Positions 9,626 to 17,613 of a stretch of 64,000 nt of DNA are shown piece by piece (the stretch's first letter is position 1; each line of letters begins with the position of its first letter). Where the stretch lies: assembly GCA_002433075.1 (NCBI GenBank), contig DJHM01000034.1, positions 70,996 through 134,995 of the forward strand, in the 5' to 3' direction. The notes under the pieces are model-generated. The model was not told the origin of the DNA, searched no databases, and was given only the letters and a program-made list of their open reading frames with translations. The DNA is from Latescibacteria bacterium UBA6620 (GTDB lineage: Bacteria; Latescibacterota; UBA2968). A program made the translations under genes and the position numbers.

Positions 9626-10390
9626 ATGGTCCCCCCCACGTTCGTCGCCACGTTCGAGAACGCCTGGGTCGCTCTCCGCAGTCGTTGGTGCGATCGCACC
9701 GACCTGAACGGAGCCGTCGCGTTCAGTGACGACCACATCAAGATCACGATGCTCCATCGCGTTGTTCAGGTCGACGTCGCCGATGATCGCGTGGAGGGGT
9801 TAATCGACGACGCCCTCCGTTTCTTCGAGGAGAAGCGATTCGACTGCGCCTTTACCCTGTCGTCGAACGTACGTCCCCCCGACTTCGCGAAACGCCTGGA
9901 ACAACGAGGATTCGAATTCGCACTACAGGCGAACGCAATGGTGTGCGATCGCCTCAGTCAACCCAGGAAGACCGATGCGTTGAAAATCGAAAGAACCCAC
10001 GTGGATGGGATAGGAGCTTGGATGGGGGTGATGTGCGAGGAATTCGGCTTACCGAAGAAGACGCGTGAGAGAGCTGAATCCGCGCTCGATTCACCCGAAG
10101 TCAGGTTGTATCTCGCAAGGATCGAAGGAGAACCAGCGGGAACCGCGCTTCTCTACTCACACGAGGGAATGGGTTACGTCGATCTGGTCGGCACACTGCC
10201 GTCCTACCGTGGCCGAGGGATCGCCTCGAACCTCGTCGCCCGAATTGTGACCGATTCGCAGACGATCGGAAACCGCTGGACCGCCCTCGAGGTCGGAACC
10301 GACGGCCCCGCCCAGCGCATCTACGAGCGTCTCGGCTTCAGGTCGGTTTACCAACGCCCAAGGTACCTTCACACCTTCGGGAAGTCGTAA
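9626..10390 (+). CDS. GNAT family N-acetyltransferase
   Basis: 254 aa. The C-terminal half has the GNAT acetyl-CoA motif (GTLPSYRGRGIASNLV) and the final LEVGTDGPAQRIYERLGFRS segment. The N-terminal ~110 residues form a poorly conserved domain (RSRWCDRTDLNG, RFFEEKRFDCAFTLSS) of the sort found in two-domain GNAT proteins. It converges with the minus-strand dehydrogenase, 37 bases apart. Acceptor substrate unknown. Confidence 0.8.
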   Translation: MVPPTFVATFENAWVALRSRWCDRTDLNGAVAFSDDHIKITMLHRVVQVDVADDRVEGLIDDALRFFEEKRFDCAFTLSSNVRPPDFAKRLEQRGFEFALQANAMVCDRLSQPRKTDALKIERTHVDGIGAWMGVMCEEFGLPKKTRERAESALDSPEVRLYLARIEGEPAGTALLYSHEGMGYVDLVGTLPSYRGRGIASNLVARIVTDSQTIGNRWTALEVGTDGPAQRIYERLGFRSVYQRPRYLHTFGKS

Positions 10391-10427
10391 CGCAGCCTCG
10401 CACAGATCTTATGTCGGCGGGTGGACG

Positions 10428-11426
10428 TCAGTTCGGGCGCACGAGGATCTTTACCGCCCCGGGCTCCTTCTTGATGTTGATGTCGAAGCCTCGTTGCACC
10501 TCACTCAGCCCGACCTCGTGTGAGATCAACGATTCCACATCGATCTGCTTGTTGCCAAGGATCTGAACCGACTGATCCATTGTGTACGGATTGATGAACG
10601 AGGGAATGATCTTCGCTTCTTCCATCAGAAAATTGAACAGGTCGACCTTCCCGATCTCGCCCTCCGGCGCCTGACCGAACAGGACAAACCGACCGTTCTT
10701 CTCTACCATCTTCAGCCCCTGTTCGAACACGAGACTCGACCCAACCGCATCGATCACGACATTGTACTTTCGGCTGAACAGGCCGACCTGCTTTGGATTG
10801 TCCGCCCTCGTGGCGCCCAGTTTTCTGGCCAGATCGAGCTTCTCCTCCGAGTGCGTGAACATCGTCACCTCGGAAGCACCCGCCACTCGCGCCAGCTGAT
10901 GCAGGATCTGACCGCCCGGCCCTCCGCCGAAAACGGCAACCGTATCACCCACCTTGATCTCGGCCTGATTGATCGCGTGGACCGCGCAGGACATTAACTC
11001 GAGAAAACTGCCCTCTTCGTAGCTCACGTTATCTGGCAGCTTGTAAACGGCCTTCTCTCCGCAGATCGCCAGATCTGCGAACCCGCCGTCGACAAGAATC
11101 CCGTGATCGATCATATTCTCGCAAAAGTTCGGGCGATCCGTCCGGCAGTATTCGCACTCACCGCAGATCTCGTTCGGGTCGACACTCACCCGGTCTCCCA
11201 CCTCGAACCCCTCGACTTCCTTCCCGACGGAAATCACCTCACCCGAGAACTCATGCCCCAGAATGCGCGGCAGCGGAATCGTCCACTTTCCCTGGAAGAT
11301 CTTCACATCGCTCCCGCAGATACCGCAGCACTTCACGCGAATCAGGACTTCCTTCCCGTTCGGTTCCTTGTCCGGGACATCGGCGACCTTCAGCTTTCCC
11401 GGTGCATCCAGAATGGCAGCTTTCAT
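10428..11426 (-). CDS. Zinc-dependent medium-chain dehydrogenase (sorbitol/threonine dehydrogenase type)
   Basis: 332 aa. It has the catalytic zinc segment CCGICGSDVK with GHEFSGEV, a structural zinc lobe with four cysteines (CGECEYCRTDRPNFC), and the Rossmann motif VFGGGPGGQ. The family oxidises secondary alcohols of sugars or amino alcohols with NAD(P). The true start is the ATG at 11426 (MKAAILDAPGK) preceded by GAGGGAG; upstream in-frame codons lie in the DegT gene. It begins 11 bases after that gene's stop, so the two are co-transcribed, probably with the membrane-protein gene before them. Confidence 0.88.
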   Translation of the reverse strand: MKAAILDAPGKLKVADVPDKEPNGKEVLIRVKCCGICGSDVKIFQGKWTIPLPRILGHEFSGEVISVGKEVEGFEVGDRVSVDPNEICGECEYCRTDRPNFCENMIDHGILVDGGFADLAICGEKAVYKLPDNVSYEEGSFLELMSCAVHAINQAEIKVGDTVAVFGGGPGGQILHQLARVAGASEVTMFTHSEEKLDLARKLGATRADNPKQVGLFSRKYNVVIDAVGSSLVFEQGLKMVEKNGRFVLFGQAPEGEIGKVDLFNFLMEEAKIIPSFINPYTMDQSVQILGNKQIDVESLISHEVGLSEVQRGFDINIKKEPGAVKILVRPN

Positions 11427-11437
11427 TGTGCACTCCC

Positions 11438-12697
11438 TCACGAAAAGTTCATTTCCGGTTTCGTGTTCCCGGACCGGAGTTTCTCGACTGTCTTCACGAT
11501 TGATTCGATCGTGTAGTCCACCTGTTCGTCCGTCAACGACATGTTCATCGGTGTATTCGTCAACTGCGAATAGATCCGCTCTGCTTCGGGACACAGATCC
11601 TCCGGATACCCCATCTCTCGCATGATCTCGAACTTGTAAGGCGGGAGGTAATGGGGCGCCGTCTTGATCCCGAATTCGTGGAACAGGACGTCCATGAAGT
11701 GATCGCGGTTCGTCCCATAGCCGCTGCCGTCGTAAAGTACTGGATACAGGTGATAGGAATGAACGCGATCGTCGGGCACTGACGGTACCGTAATTTCCTC
11801 CAGATCGGCGATCCCCGCCGTGATGCGAGCCGCCATCTCCCGACGACGGTCGTTCATCCACGCCAGCTTCTTCAGCTGCACTCGCCCGACGTTCGCCTGC
11901 ACTTCTCCCAGACAGAAGTTGTAGGGCACACCCCCTTTGACGCTACGGATGTCGTAGAAAAAAGGAATCCAGTACTTCTCCAGGTCCTCGTAAAGATCCA
12001 TCCCGACCCAGCGCGACAGCGGAATCAGTCTGGCAAATTCCGCATCGTTCGTCGTCAACATTCCACCTTCACCCAGCGTACTGATGTTCTTCACCGTGTG
12101 AAAGCTGAAGCACCCGATGTCGCCGATCGCTCCCGCCTTCGTCCCCTTGTATTCCGCCCCCATCGCGTGGGCACAATCCTCGATCACCTTGAGGTCGTGC
12201 TTGCGTGCAAGATCCATGATCGGATCCATATCGCATGGCATGCCGTTCATATGCACCACGATGATCGCTTTTGTGCGATCCGTGATCTGCGCCTCGATCG
12301 ATGCCGGCGAAATCAAGTGGGTTTCCGGATCCAGATCGGCGAACACGACCTTCGCCTTCACACGCAAAAGTGGAATGACCGTCGCGATGAACGTGATCGC
12401 CGGAACGATCACCTCATCTCCCTCGCGGATCTCCAGCAGCTGCGTCGCAATCTCGAGCGCACCCGTACAACTGGAGACACCGAGCGCGAAATCCGTCCCG
12501 ACGTATTCAGCGAACTCATCCTGAAAGGCCTTCAGGAACGGCCCCTGCGTCAGGATGTCACCCTGCATGGCCTCGACTGCGGCTTCGACTTCCTCCAGCC
12601 CGTACTGCGGCCCGACTTCACGATACGGAACCACCAGTCCGCCCTGTTCGAGCGCCTGCTTGTAGATCCCGCTCCAGTCCACCGTGTTTTGGCTCAT
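11438..12697 (-). CDS. DegT/DnrJ/EryC1/StrS aminotransferase
   Basis: 419 aa PLP-dependent enzyme of the sugar aminotransferase family. The PLP lysine is Lys203 in FHTVKNISTLGEGG, and DCAHAMGAEYKG and the N-terminal CTGALEIATQLL segment are present. Members usually aminate a keto sugar bound to a nucleotide; some act on free inososes. The start is MSQNTVDW at 12697. It is the second gene of the minus-strand unit membrane protein / DegT / dehydrogenase, which suggests uptake followed by oxidation and amination, or the reverse, of a sugar or cyclitol. Confidence 0.87.
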   Translation of the reverse strand: MSQNTVDWSGIYKQALEQGGLVVPYREVGPQYGLEEVEAAVEAMQGDILTQGPFLKAFQDEFAEYVGTDFALGVSSCTGALEIATQLLEIREGDEVIVPAITFIATVIPLLRVKAKVVFADLDPETHLISPASIEAQITDRTKAIIVVHMNGMPCDMDPIMDLARKHDLKVIEDCAHAMGAEYKGTKAGAIGDIGCFSFHTVKNISTLGEGGMLTTNDAEFARLIPLSRWVGMDLYEDLEKYWIPFFYDIRSVKGGVPYNFCLGEVQANVGRVQLKKLAWMNDRRREMAARITAGIADLEEITVPSVPDDRVHSYHLYPVLYDGSGYGTNRDHFMDVLFHEFGIKTAPHYLPPYKFEIMREMGYPEDLCPEAERIYSQLTNTPMNMSLTDEQVDYTIESIVKTVEKLRSGNTKPEMNFS

Positions 12698-12796
12698 CGT
12701 CTCACCGCATCCCCTTTGAGAGCTCACAGCCATTTCCCATTTCACGACCTCACGCCTGCCTTCCGAAGCTTTTAGCTTAGGAGGGACCTCACGACC

Positions 12797-14734
12797 TCAA
12801 AACGAGGTAATCAAATGGTGCCCGTGGCCAAAGAAAAAGAAAAAGTCCACCACCACCCCCATCCCCACACCTGCCAAATACCCCACCATCAGCCCCAGGA
12901 ACAGCGGAATCAGACGACGATACGTCTGTAAACCCCCCAAGCGCAGAATCAGGCCCTTGATCGCCCAGATCAGGAAACACGAGAATACACTGTTGTAGGT
13001 AAACCCGTTCGCCGAGAACGTGAATCCGATTGGATGAATCGGAAACCCGGGAAACTGGCGGCGAATCAGATAGAGCGCAGCCACGAACACGGACCCGAAC
13101 GACAGAAACCCCAGTCGCACCCAGTCTGTCCCGAACGTGCTCTGCTGAATTCGGTTCGCAGTAAGGATCCAGAGTCCGCGTGCACTGTCCGTCGATCCGT
13201 TGAACGCCCGCGCGCCGAAGTTATAACTGCCGCGTACACGGTATCCCTCGAACAGAATGAACGAGATCACCGTCGCCGCCCCGATCGCGGAGGCGACGAG
13301 CACTGCGGGGACGAGTTTGCGCCGGCTTTCGCGATCCATCGCGGACCCCAGCCTCGGAATGTGAGCGAGGATCGGCGCCCCAAACGTTTTCCCGTCGCAG
13401 AAGAACGCATTCGTTAGCCCGATCGCCGTCGCACCAATAGGTCCAAGACCGGACACGCCAAAGATATGCCACGTGAAGGCCTGTGCCGTCAGAGGGCCTC
13501 GCAGATAGATGAGTCCGCTTTCGATGATGATGCGCGACATTCCCAGATACAGGACGAACGTGCCGAACCAGAACACGAACGTGGGAGCCCAGTCCAGCCC
13601 TGCCCGATGAACCCAGAAGAAGAGATACGCCGTGCAACCCACGAGGAGCACCACGGCCGCCCGGTAGGAGAGCACTTCACCGGAATCATCGGGCCCTTCG
13701 CCCCGGACCGCCTTCTGAAACACAGCTTTCAAATGGGAACGTGCGTTCCACAGACCCCACGCCACGACCGTGATCAGTCCCCCGAAGCACTGCCATCCGA
13801 TGGATGGACTGAACGATCCGTACGGGTCTGCGTTACTAAGCTTGTATCCCAGCCGGTTGTAGATGCCTGTCTGAAGAACGGCAAGCACGTGGAAGAACCA
13901 GATACTCAGGAGGACGTCCGACTCCGTGAAGTAGCCGAACGACATCGTTAGAACGCTCAGATTGGGGCGGAACGCGGGGAAACCGCGTCCCAGCTGAATG
14001 ACGTGATTGGAAAGTCGCCCGTGAAGAATCGGAAGCGCAGGCATCGCCTCTGAGAACCATGACAGGATGTTGCAGCTGATCAACGCGAACACCACGCAGA
14101 AACCCGTCACGAAAAGCCGATTCTTCATGTGCTTCATCAGCGACGGTTGGCCGCCCGACACGCCCGTCAGCTCGAGCAATGCGCTCGCAATCGGAAACGC
14201 CAGGCGTTCGTTCTCCGACCACTGCCGCCGCAGAATGATGCTCATGCAGAGCGTCACCGTCAGAATCGCCGCGAAGAACGTCCCCCACCAGAACGCGATT
14301 CCCATCCAGCTCCGGAAAGGAAACGCCTCGGTGTCCCGCAACCCTTCGTAGAACCCGACCGACACCTCGGGGTCCGTGATAATCGCCCACTCAGCTACAT
14401 TCTGGAGCAGCAGCTCACCCCATTGGTTTTCGGGATCCGCGAAGTAGGTCGGCGCCGTCACCGTCCCGAGGAAGTAATACGTCAGCCCTTCCCCCTGCAT
14501 CATGGCGCTGATCATTCCCATGCAGCAGATCGCCAACAACTCGGAGGGAACCAGACGACGTCGCTCCGAAAAGCGGCTGTTCAACAACAGCAGGAGGATG
14601 AACGGAATCAACAGAGCTAGGGACAGATGGGCGTAATCCGCCCGCGTCGAGTGCACGATCAGCGTCGAATACGTCGGCCAGAAGTTGACCCACGCCGCCA
14701 TCGCAAGCCCGGTCAGAATCGCCCGCGGCGTCAT
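12797..14734 (-). CDS. Large polytopic membrane protein (DUF6784/DUF6785-like)
   Basis: About 645 aa with a dozen or more hydrophobic helices (for example LSLALLIPFILLLLL, AVVLLVGCTAYLFFWV, WAPTFVFWFGTFVLYLG). The C-terminus (PIHPIGFTFSANGFTYNSV, LGLMVGYLAGVGMGVVVDF, GHGHHLITSF) is shared nearly motif for motif with the second copy at 39233-41185. From memory these are DUF6784/DUF6785 proteins and resemble OPT-type transporters in layout; transport is an inference. ATG 14734 and TTG 14740 are both possible starts. It precedes DegT by 99 bases. Confidence 0.75.
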   Translation of the reverse strand: MTPRAILTGLAMAAWVNFWPTYSTLIVHSTRADYAHLSLALLIPFILLLLLNSRFSERRRLVPSELLAICCMGMISAMMQGEGLTYYFLGTVTAPTYFADPENQWGELLLQNVAEWAIITDPEVSVGFYEGLRDTEAFPFRSWMGIAFWWGTFFAAILTVTLCMSIILRRQWSENERLAFPIASALLELTGVSGGQPSLMKHMKNRLFVTGFCVVFALISCNILSWFSEAMPALPILHGRLSNHVIQLGRGFPAFRPNLSVLTMSFGYFTESDVLLSIWFFHVLAVLQTGIYNRLGYKLSNADPYGSFSPSIGWQCFGGLITVVAWGLWNARSHLKAVFQKAVRGEGPDDSGEVLSYRAAVVLLVGCTAYLFFWVHRAGLDWAPTFVFWFGTFVLYLGMSRIIIESGLIYLRGPLTAQAFTWHIFGVSGLGPIGATAIGLTNAFFCDGKTFGAPILAHIPRLGSAMDRESRRKLVPAVLVASAIGAATVISFILFEGYRVRGSYNFGARAFNGSTDSARGLWILTANRIQQSTFGTDWVRLGFLSFGSVFVAALYLIRRQFPGFPIHPIGFTFSANGFTYNSVFSCFLIWAIKGLILRLGGLQTYRRLIPLFLGLMVGYLAGVGMGVVVDFFFFFGHGHHLITSF

Positions 14735-15076
14735 CTGCAACCTGAGGAGTCGAAAACTCTATAAAATGAACAAACCATCAATGACAGAATACGTCTCTCT
14801 AGCGGCTACTCCACAACTTTTCTCGCCTCACCCAGCCTCCCCATTTTGCATTTTGCACTCTGCATTCAGCACTTCGTCTCCTGCCACTCTTGACACCCCA
14901 ACCTCGACTCCGTAACATCTGGTCAAGGCGCCACGAGGACGCCCCCGAGTCCGCGAGAAGGCCTGAGGCCGCCTCTCCTTTCTGCAGTCTTCCAACACAG
15001 ACACTCTTTCTGCCTGACCACGCGGACACCGGGCGACGAGAAGGAGTGTGTCCATGTCTGCAGCATCGCTTCCCCC
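14735..15076. other. Intergenic stretch without an intact gene
   Basis: Contains a T-rich tract (CATTTTGCATTTTGCACTC around 14842) of a kind also seen before several other genes, and no open frame with recognisable protein. The distal part leads in frame into the decayed ankyrin gene that begins near 15077. It should also hold the promoter of the minus-strand unit starting at 14734, but I see no convincing -35/-10 pair. Confidence 0.5.
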
Positions 15077-15621
15077 AACGCCAATCTTCGCCAGCTCAGA
15101 AACCAGGCTAAGAATCTCGTCAAGGCACACGCCGCACGCGACGTCGAAGCGACACGCCGGATTCGCGATCGTCTGCCAGAATGGGCGGGTCGGTCGGACG
15201 ATCAGTCTTCGACGCCCGGTTTTCCCTGAAGAACGCGCAAGGACTTATCGCGCACGAAAGCGGGTTCGACCGTTGGGCCGATCTGAAATCACCGTTCGAC
15301 TCCGCGACGGCGGCTACGGCGGTGCGGATGTTTCCCGCGTGTCGCGCGGGTTCGCCCCTTCGCGGCACACCTCCACAAAGCGAACCTCGAGGTTGCAAAG
15401 GCGCTTCTGCGCCACAGTGCAGATCCGAATCAAGCCAGTGGCAACCAGAAACAAACGGCTTTCCACAGAGTCCTGTCCGGAGATCGAGACGTCGAGCGCT
15501 GTCTTCAGTTCCTGCTCGACCATGGAGCAGTCCGACGATCCCAGATGCCCAAGGACGGACACCGCTCGATCTCGCAACTGAGCGGAACAACGAGGCAGCA
15601 GTTCGCATTCTTGGCCCCTGA
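15077..15621 (+). pseudogene. Ankyrin-repeat protein, decayed by several frameshifts
   Basis: Homologous protein is spread over two alternating frames: NANLRQLRNQAKNLVKAHA to LPEWAG (frame 2, ending at TGA 15227), FSLKNAQGLIAHESGFDRWA (frame 1), HLHKANLEVAKALLRHSAD and DVERCLQFLLDHGA (frame 2), then DAQGRTPLDLATERNNEA to the stop at 15621 (frame 1). At least three indels are needed to join them. Order and motifs follow an ankyrin protein with an N-terminal 'QLR.QAK' and 'L.DAQ..IA.E.GF..W' module, the same as the pseudogene at 2108-3214. No start codon fits. Confidence 0.75.
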
Positions 15622-15642
15622 TCATTGCACGAGTTTCTGACA

Positions 15643-16170
15643 ATGCCGGTCATTTCTGTCGAAGACGTCCACACAGCCGGAGTCCTGCTTCGGGAGGGTG
15701 ACCGTTATGTCTTCTGTTTCGGTGCCCATAGCAAATCGGACGGGGTCTACGTCCTCCGGATCGGCGGCCATCGTGAAGCCGGTGAATCTCCGTGGGAATG
15801 CGCGGTCCGTGAGGCCAGAGAAGAAGCAGATGTGTCCGTTCATCAGATCCCCGCACCGATCGGCGTCCGGACAACCGACATGTTCAGCCCGGTCACAACC
15901 CTTCCCGATCGGGTCACCATAGAGGGGCACCCGGAACAGCGACCCCTGGTCGTCGGAGGATCCCTCATATCCGGCACACCGCGCTCGACCCTTTTCCTGG
16001 CCACGACGACCGAAATCTCACGCCCCTCCAGCGAAGTGGAGGGTCTTGTCAAACTTTCGCCGGTAGAGGTTATACGATTGACCCGTGGGCCATCGACGTT
16101 CAGCGATATCGAAGTGCGAGCAACCACTCAACAGTCTGAAATGTCTCTCTTGCCGGAAGCCCCCTGGTGA
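15643..16170 (+). CDS. NUDIX hydrolase
   Basis: 175 aa. It has a clear Nudix box, with G and E spaced by five residues and then REAREEA seven further on (GHREAGE ... REAREEADV, about residues 47-70); the final glycine-like position is Asp. The fold hydrolyses nucleoside diphosphates linked to another moiety with Mg2+. ATG 15643 is chosen over TTG 15625 because the protein aligns better from MPVISVEDV. The C-terminal 90 residues are longer than a minimal Nudix domain. Specificity cannot be read. Confidence 0.85.
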   Translation: MPVISVEDVHTAGVLLREGDRYVFCFGAHSKSDGVYVLRIGGHREAGESPWECAVREAREEADVSVHQIPAPIGVRTTDMFSPVTTLPDRVTIEGHPEQRPLVVGGSLISGTPRSTLFLATTTEISRPSSEVEGLVKLSPVEVIRLTRGPSTFSDIEVRATTQQSEMSLLPEAPW

Positions 16171-16239
16171 TTTCTTCCCATCTGCGTGCTTTGGCCTACT
16201 GCCTCGAGAAGGGATATGTTGCGGGAGCGGAGGAGGATC

Positions 16240-16974
16240 ATGGATAAGGCTCGGGAATTCTTCAAAGAGAACGGCTATTACCTTGCGAAGAGCGTTTTCA
16301 CACCGCAGGAGGTCGCCACGCTAGAAGCTGAATTCGACCGGATCGTGGAGCAGTTGGCATCACACGGAGAGGACAAGACCGAAAACGGCGTCTTCGGTAC
16401 GCGCAACGTACATCAGTACTCCGGTATCTGGATGGCCACGCTACTGGAACCAAGATTCCTAGATCTGGTTGAACAGTTCATCGGTCCCGACATCGTGCTC
16501 AACCACAACACCCTGTTCGTAAAACAGAAGTCCGATGGCGAGACACCTTTTCACATGCACCAGGACTGGAGTTATCTCCCTACTCAGTCTGACACGATGA
16601 TCGCTGGCATGATTCATCTGGGTGTGGCGACCGCGGAGAACGGTGCGCTCAGAGTGTATCCAGGTTCGCATCGGAACGGCCGAATGGAGGGTTCCCGGGA
16701 GAACAACCCCGATTTTCACGCCAAATACTCCTTCGAGAAAGCGACTATCATCGAAGCCGAACCCGGGGATGTCACGTTTTTCGACTACTTCATCGTCCAC
16801 GGATCCGAAACCAGTGATTCGGACACACCCCGAAAAGTCGTTATCGCTCGCATGTTTTCAGGCAAGGACCGGAAGGAAGACATTCACCAGTACAGCGAAA
16901 ACATCGTGCTCCGTGGATGGAATCACCACACGACGGCTTCAACCGCTCGCAAGGTGGTTATGAAGCAAGAATGA
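16240..16974 (+). CDS. Phytanoyl-CoA dioxygenase (PhyH) family protein
   Basis: 244 aa Fe(II)/2-oxoglutarate oxygenase. The iron-binding HxD is HQD in FHMHQDWSYL, the distal His is in DYFIVHGSETS, and the 2-oxoglutarate-binding Arg is expected in PRKVVIARM. The family hydroxylates small molecules rather than only phytanoyl-CoA. The start is ATG 16240 behind GGAGGAG; upstream in-frame starts lack a site. The stop overlaps the next start as ATGA, showing former translational coupling to a gene that is now truncated. Confidence 0.88.
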   Translation: MDKAREFFKENGYYLAKSVFTPQEVATLEAEFDRIVEQLASHGEDKTENGVFGTRNVHQYSGIWMATLLEPRFLDLVEQFIGPDIVLNHNTLFVKQKSDGETPFHMHQDWSYLPTQSDTMIAGMIHLGVATAENGALRVYPGSHRNGRMEGSRENNPDFHAKYSFEKATIIEAEPGDVTFFDYFIVHGSETSDSDTPRKVVIARMFSGKDRKEDIHQYSENIVLRGWNHHTTASTARKVVMKQE

Positions 16975-17129
16975 AGCAGCTTACTGGCAAAGCCTATTCC
17001 CGTGCACGCGCATACGTGCTGAACCACGGTCTCGATCTGGACCGATCCCTCTTCACATTTCGTTCCGAAAGTGGAACGAGGGAGCGGGTTTTCGATGCGC
17101 TCGCATCCTACCAGAACGAGGATGGATGA
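16971..17129 (+). pseudogene. N-terminal fragment of a prenyltransferase/squalene-cyclase-like protein
   Basis: 52 codons from an ATG overlapping the PhyH stop. The sequence (ARAYVLNHGLDLDRSLFTF ... DALASYQNEDG) resembles the N-terminus of alpha-toroid proteins of several hundred residues in which 'AYQNPDGGFG' follows. The frame ends abruptly at TGA 17127 and no continuation is seen in the other frames, so the rest is deleted. Recognition is from memory and based on a short stretch. Confidence 0.45.
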
Positions 17130-17169
17130 AATCGCGACAATGCTCCGCGAGCGTGGTGCGCACGAATAG
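17122..17169 (+). pseudogene. C-terminal scrap of an ankyrin protein
   Basis: Codons DEIATMLRERGAHE before TAG 17167 match the last helix pair and end of bacterial ankyrin proteins ('AEIADLLRRHGA'). It abuts the truncated toroid gene, suggesting that a deletion joined the 5' part of one gene to the 3' end of another. Only 15 residues, so tentative. Confidence 0.35.
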
Positions 17170-17202
17170 TTACCGGTCGACGTATTCAAGAAGGAGAGCA
17201 TC

Positions 17203-17561
17203 GTGAAAGCCCGATCGTGATTCACTATGTTCACGACATGGACCGCGCGAAGGCATTCTATACCGGCGCCTTCGACGTGAAGCCCACTTTTGAGTCTGAT
17301 GGCTGGATGCAACTTGACTTCGGAGGCATTGAAGTCGCACTGCACGTAATCGATCCATCCTGGAACGAGGAAAACGAAAGCCCTTTGCCTCACGCGGGCC
17401 TGAACCTCGAAGTCGATCACATCGAATCCATCCAGGCCGACATCGAGCGGCTCGGCGGCCGGTTGCTCGAGCTTCGCGAACCGCATGGCGGGGTTCCTGT
17501 TGGTGTCGCAACCTTCAAGGATTCTGAAGGCAACGGCTTCGAACTGCGTCAGCAACCGTAG
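17203..17561 (+). CDS. VOC/glyoxalase-fold protein, N-terminus probably frameshifted
   Basis: About 115 aa, one VOC module with two beta-alpha-beta-beta-beta units (IHYVHDMDRAKAFYTGAF ... DIERLGGRLLELREPHGG ... FKDSEGNGFELRQ). A glutamate near the C-terminus and His in IHYVHD are possible metal ligands. The Shine-Dalgarno AAGGAGA (17191) is correctly spaced for GTG 17203 (MKARS), but that frame stops at once; the body is in the next frame and could start only at GTG 17217, which is then 19 bases from the site. A one-base indel at codons 4-5 is the simplest explanation. Confidence 0.65.
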
Positions 17562-17613
17562 GTCTTGGACTCATTTTTTCGCCCCACAATCCATCTCTGC
17601 AGTGGAGACCAAG

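Noticed and set aside
13466..13951. Plus-strand frame of 161 codons inside the membrane protein gene
   Set aside because: It lies antisense to a clear polytopic membrane protein and lacks hydrophobic or domain features.
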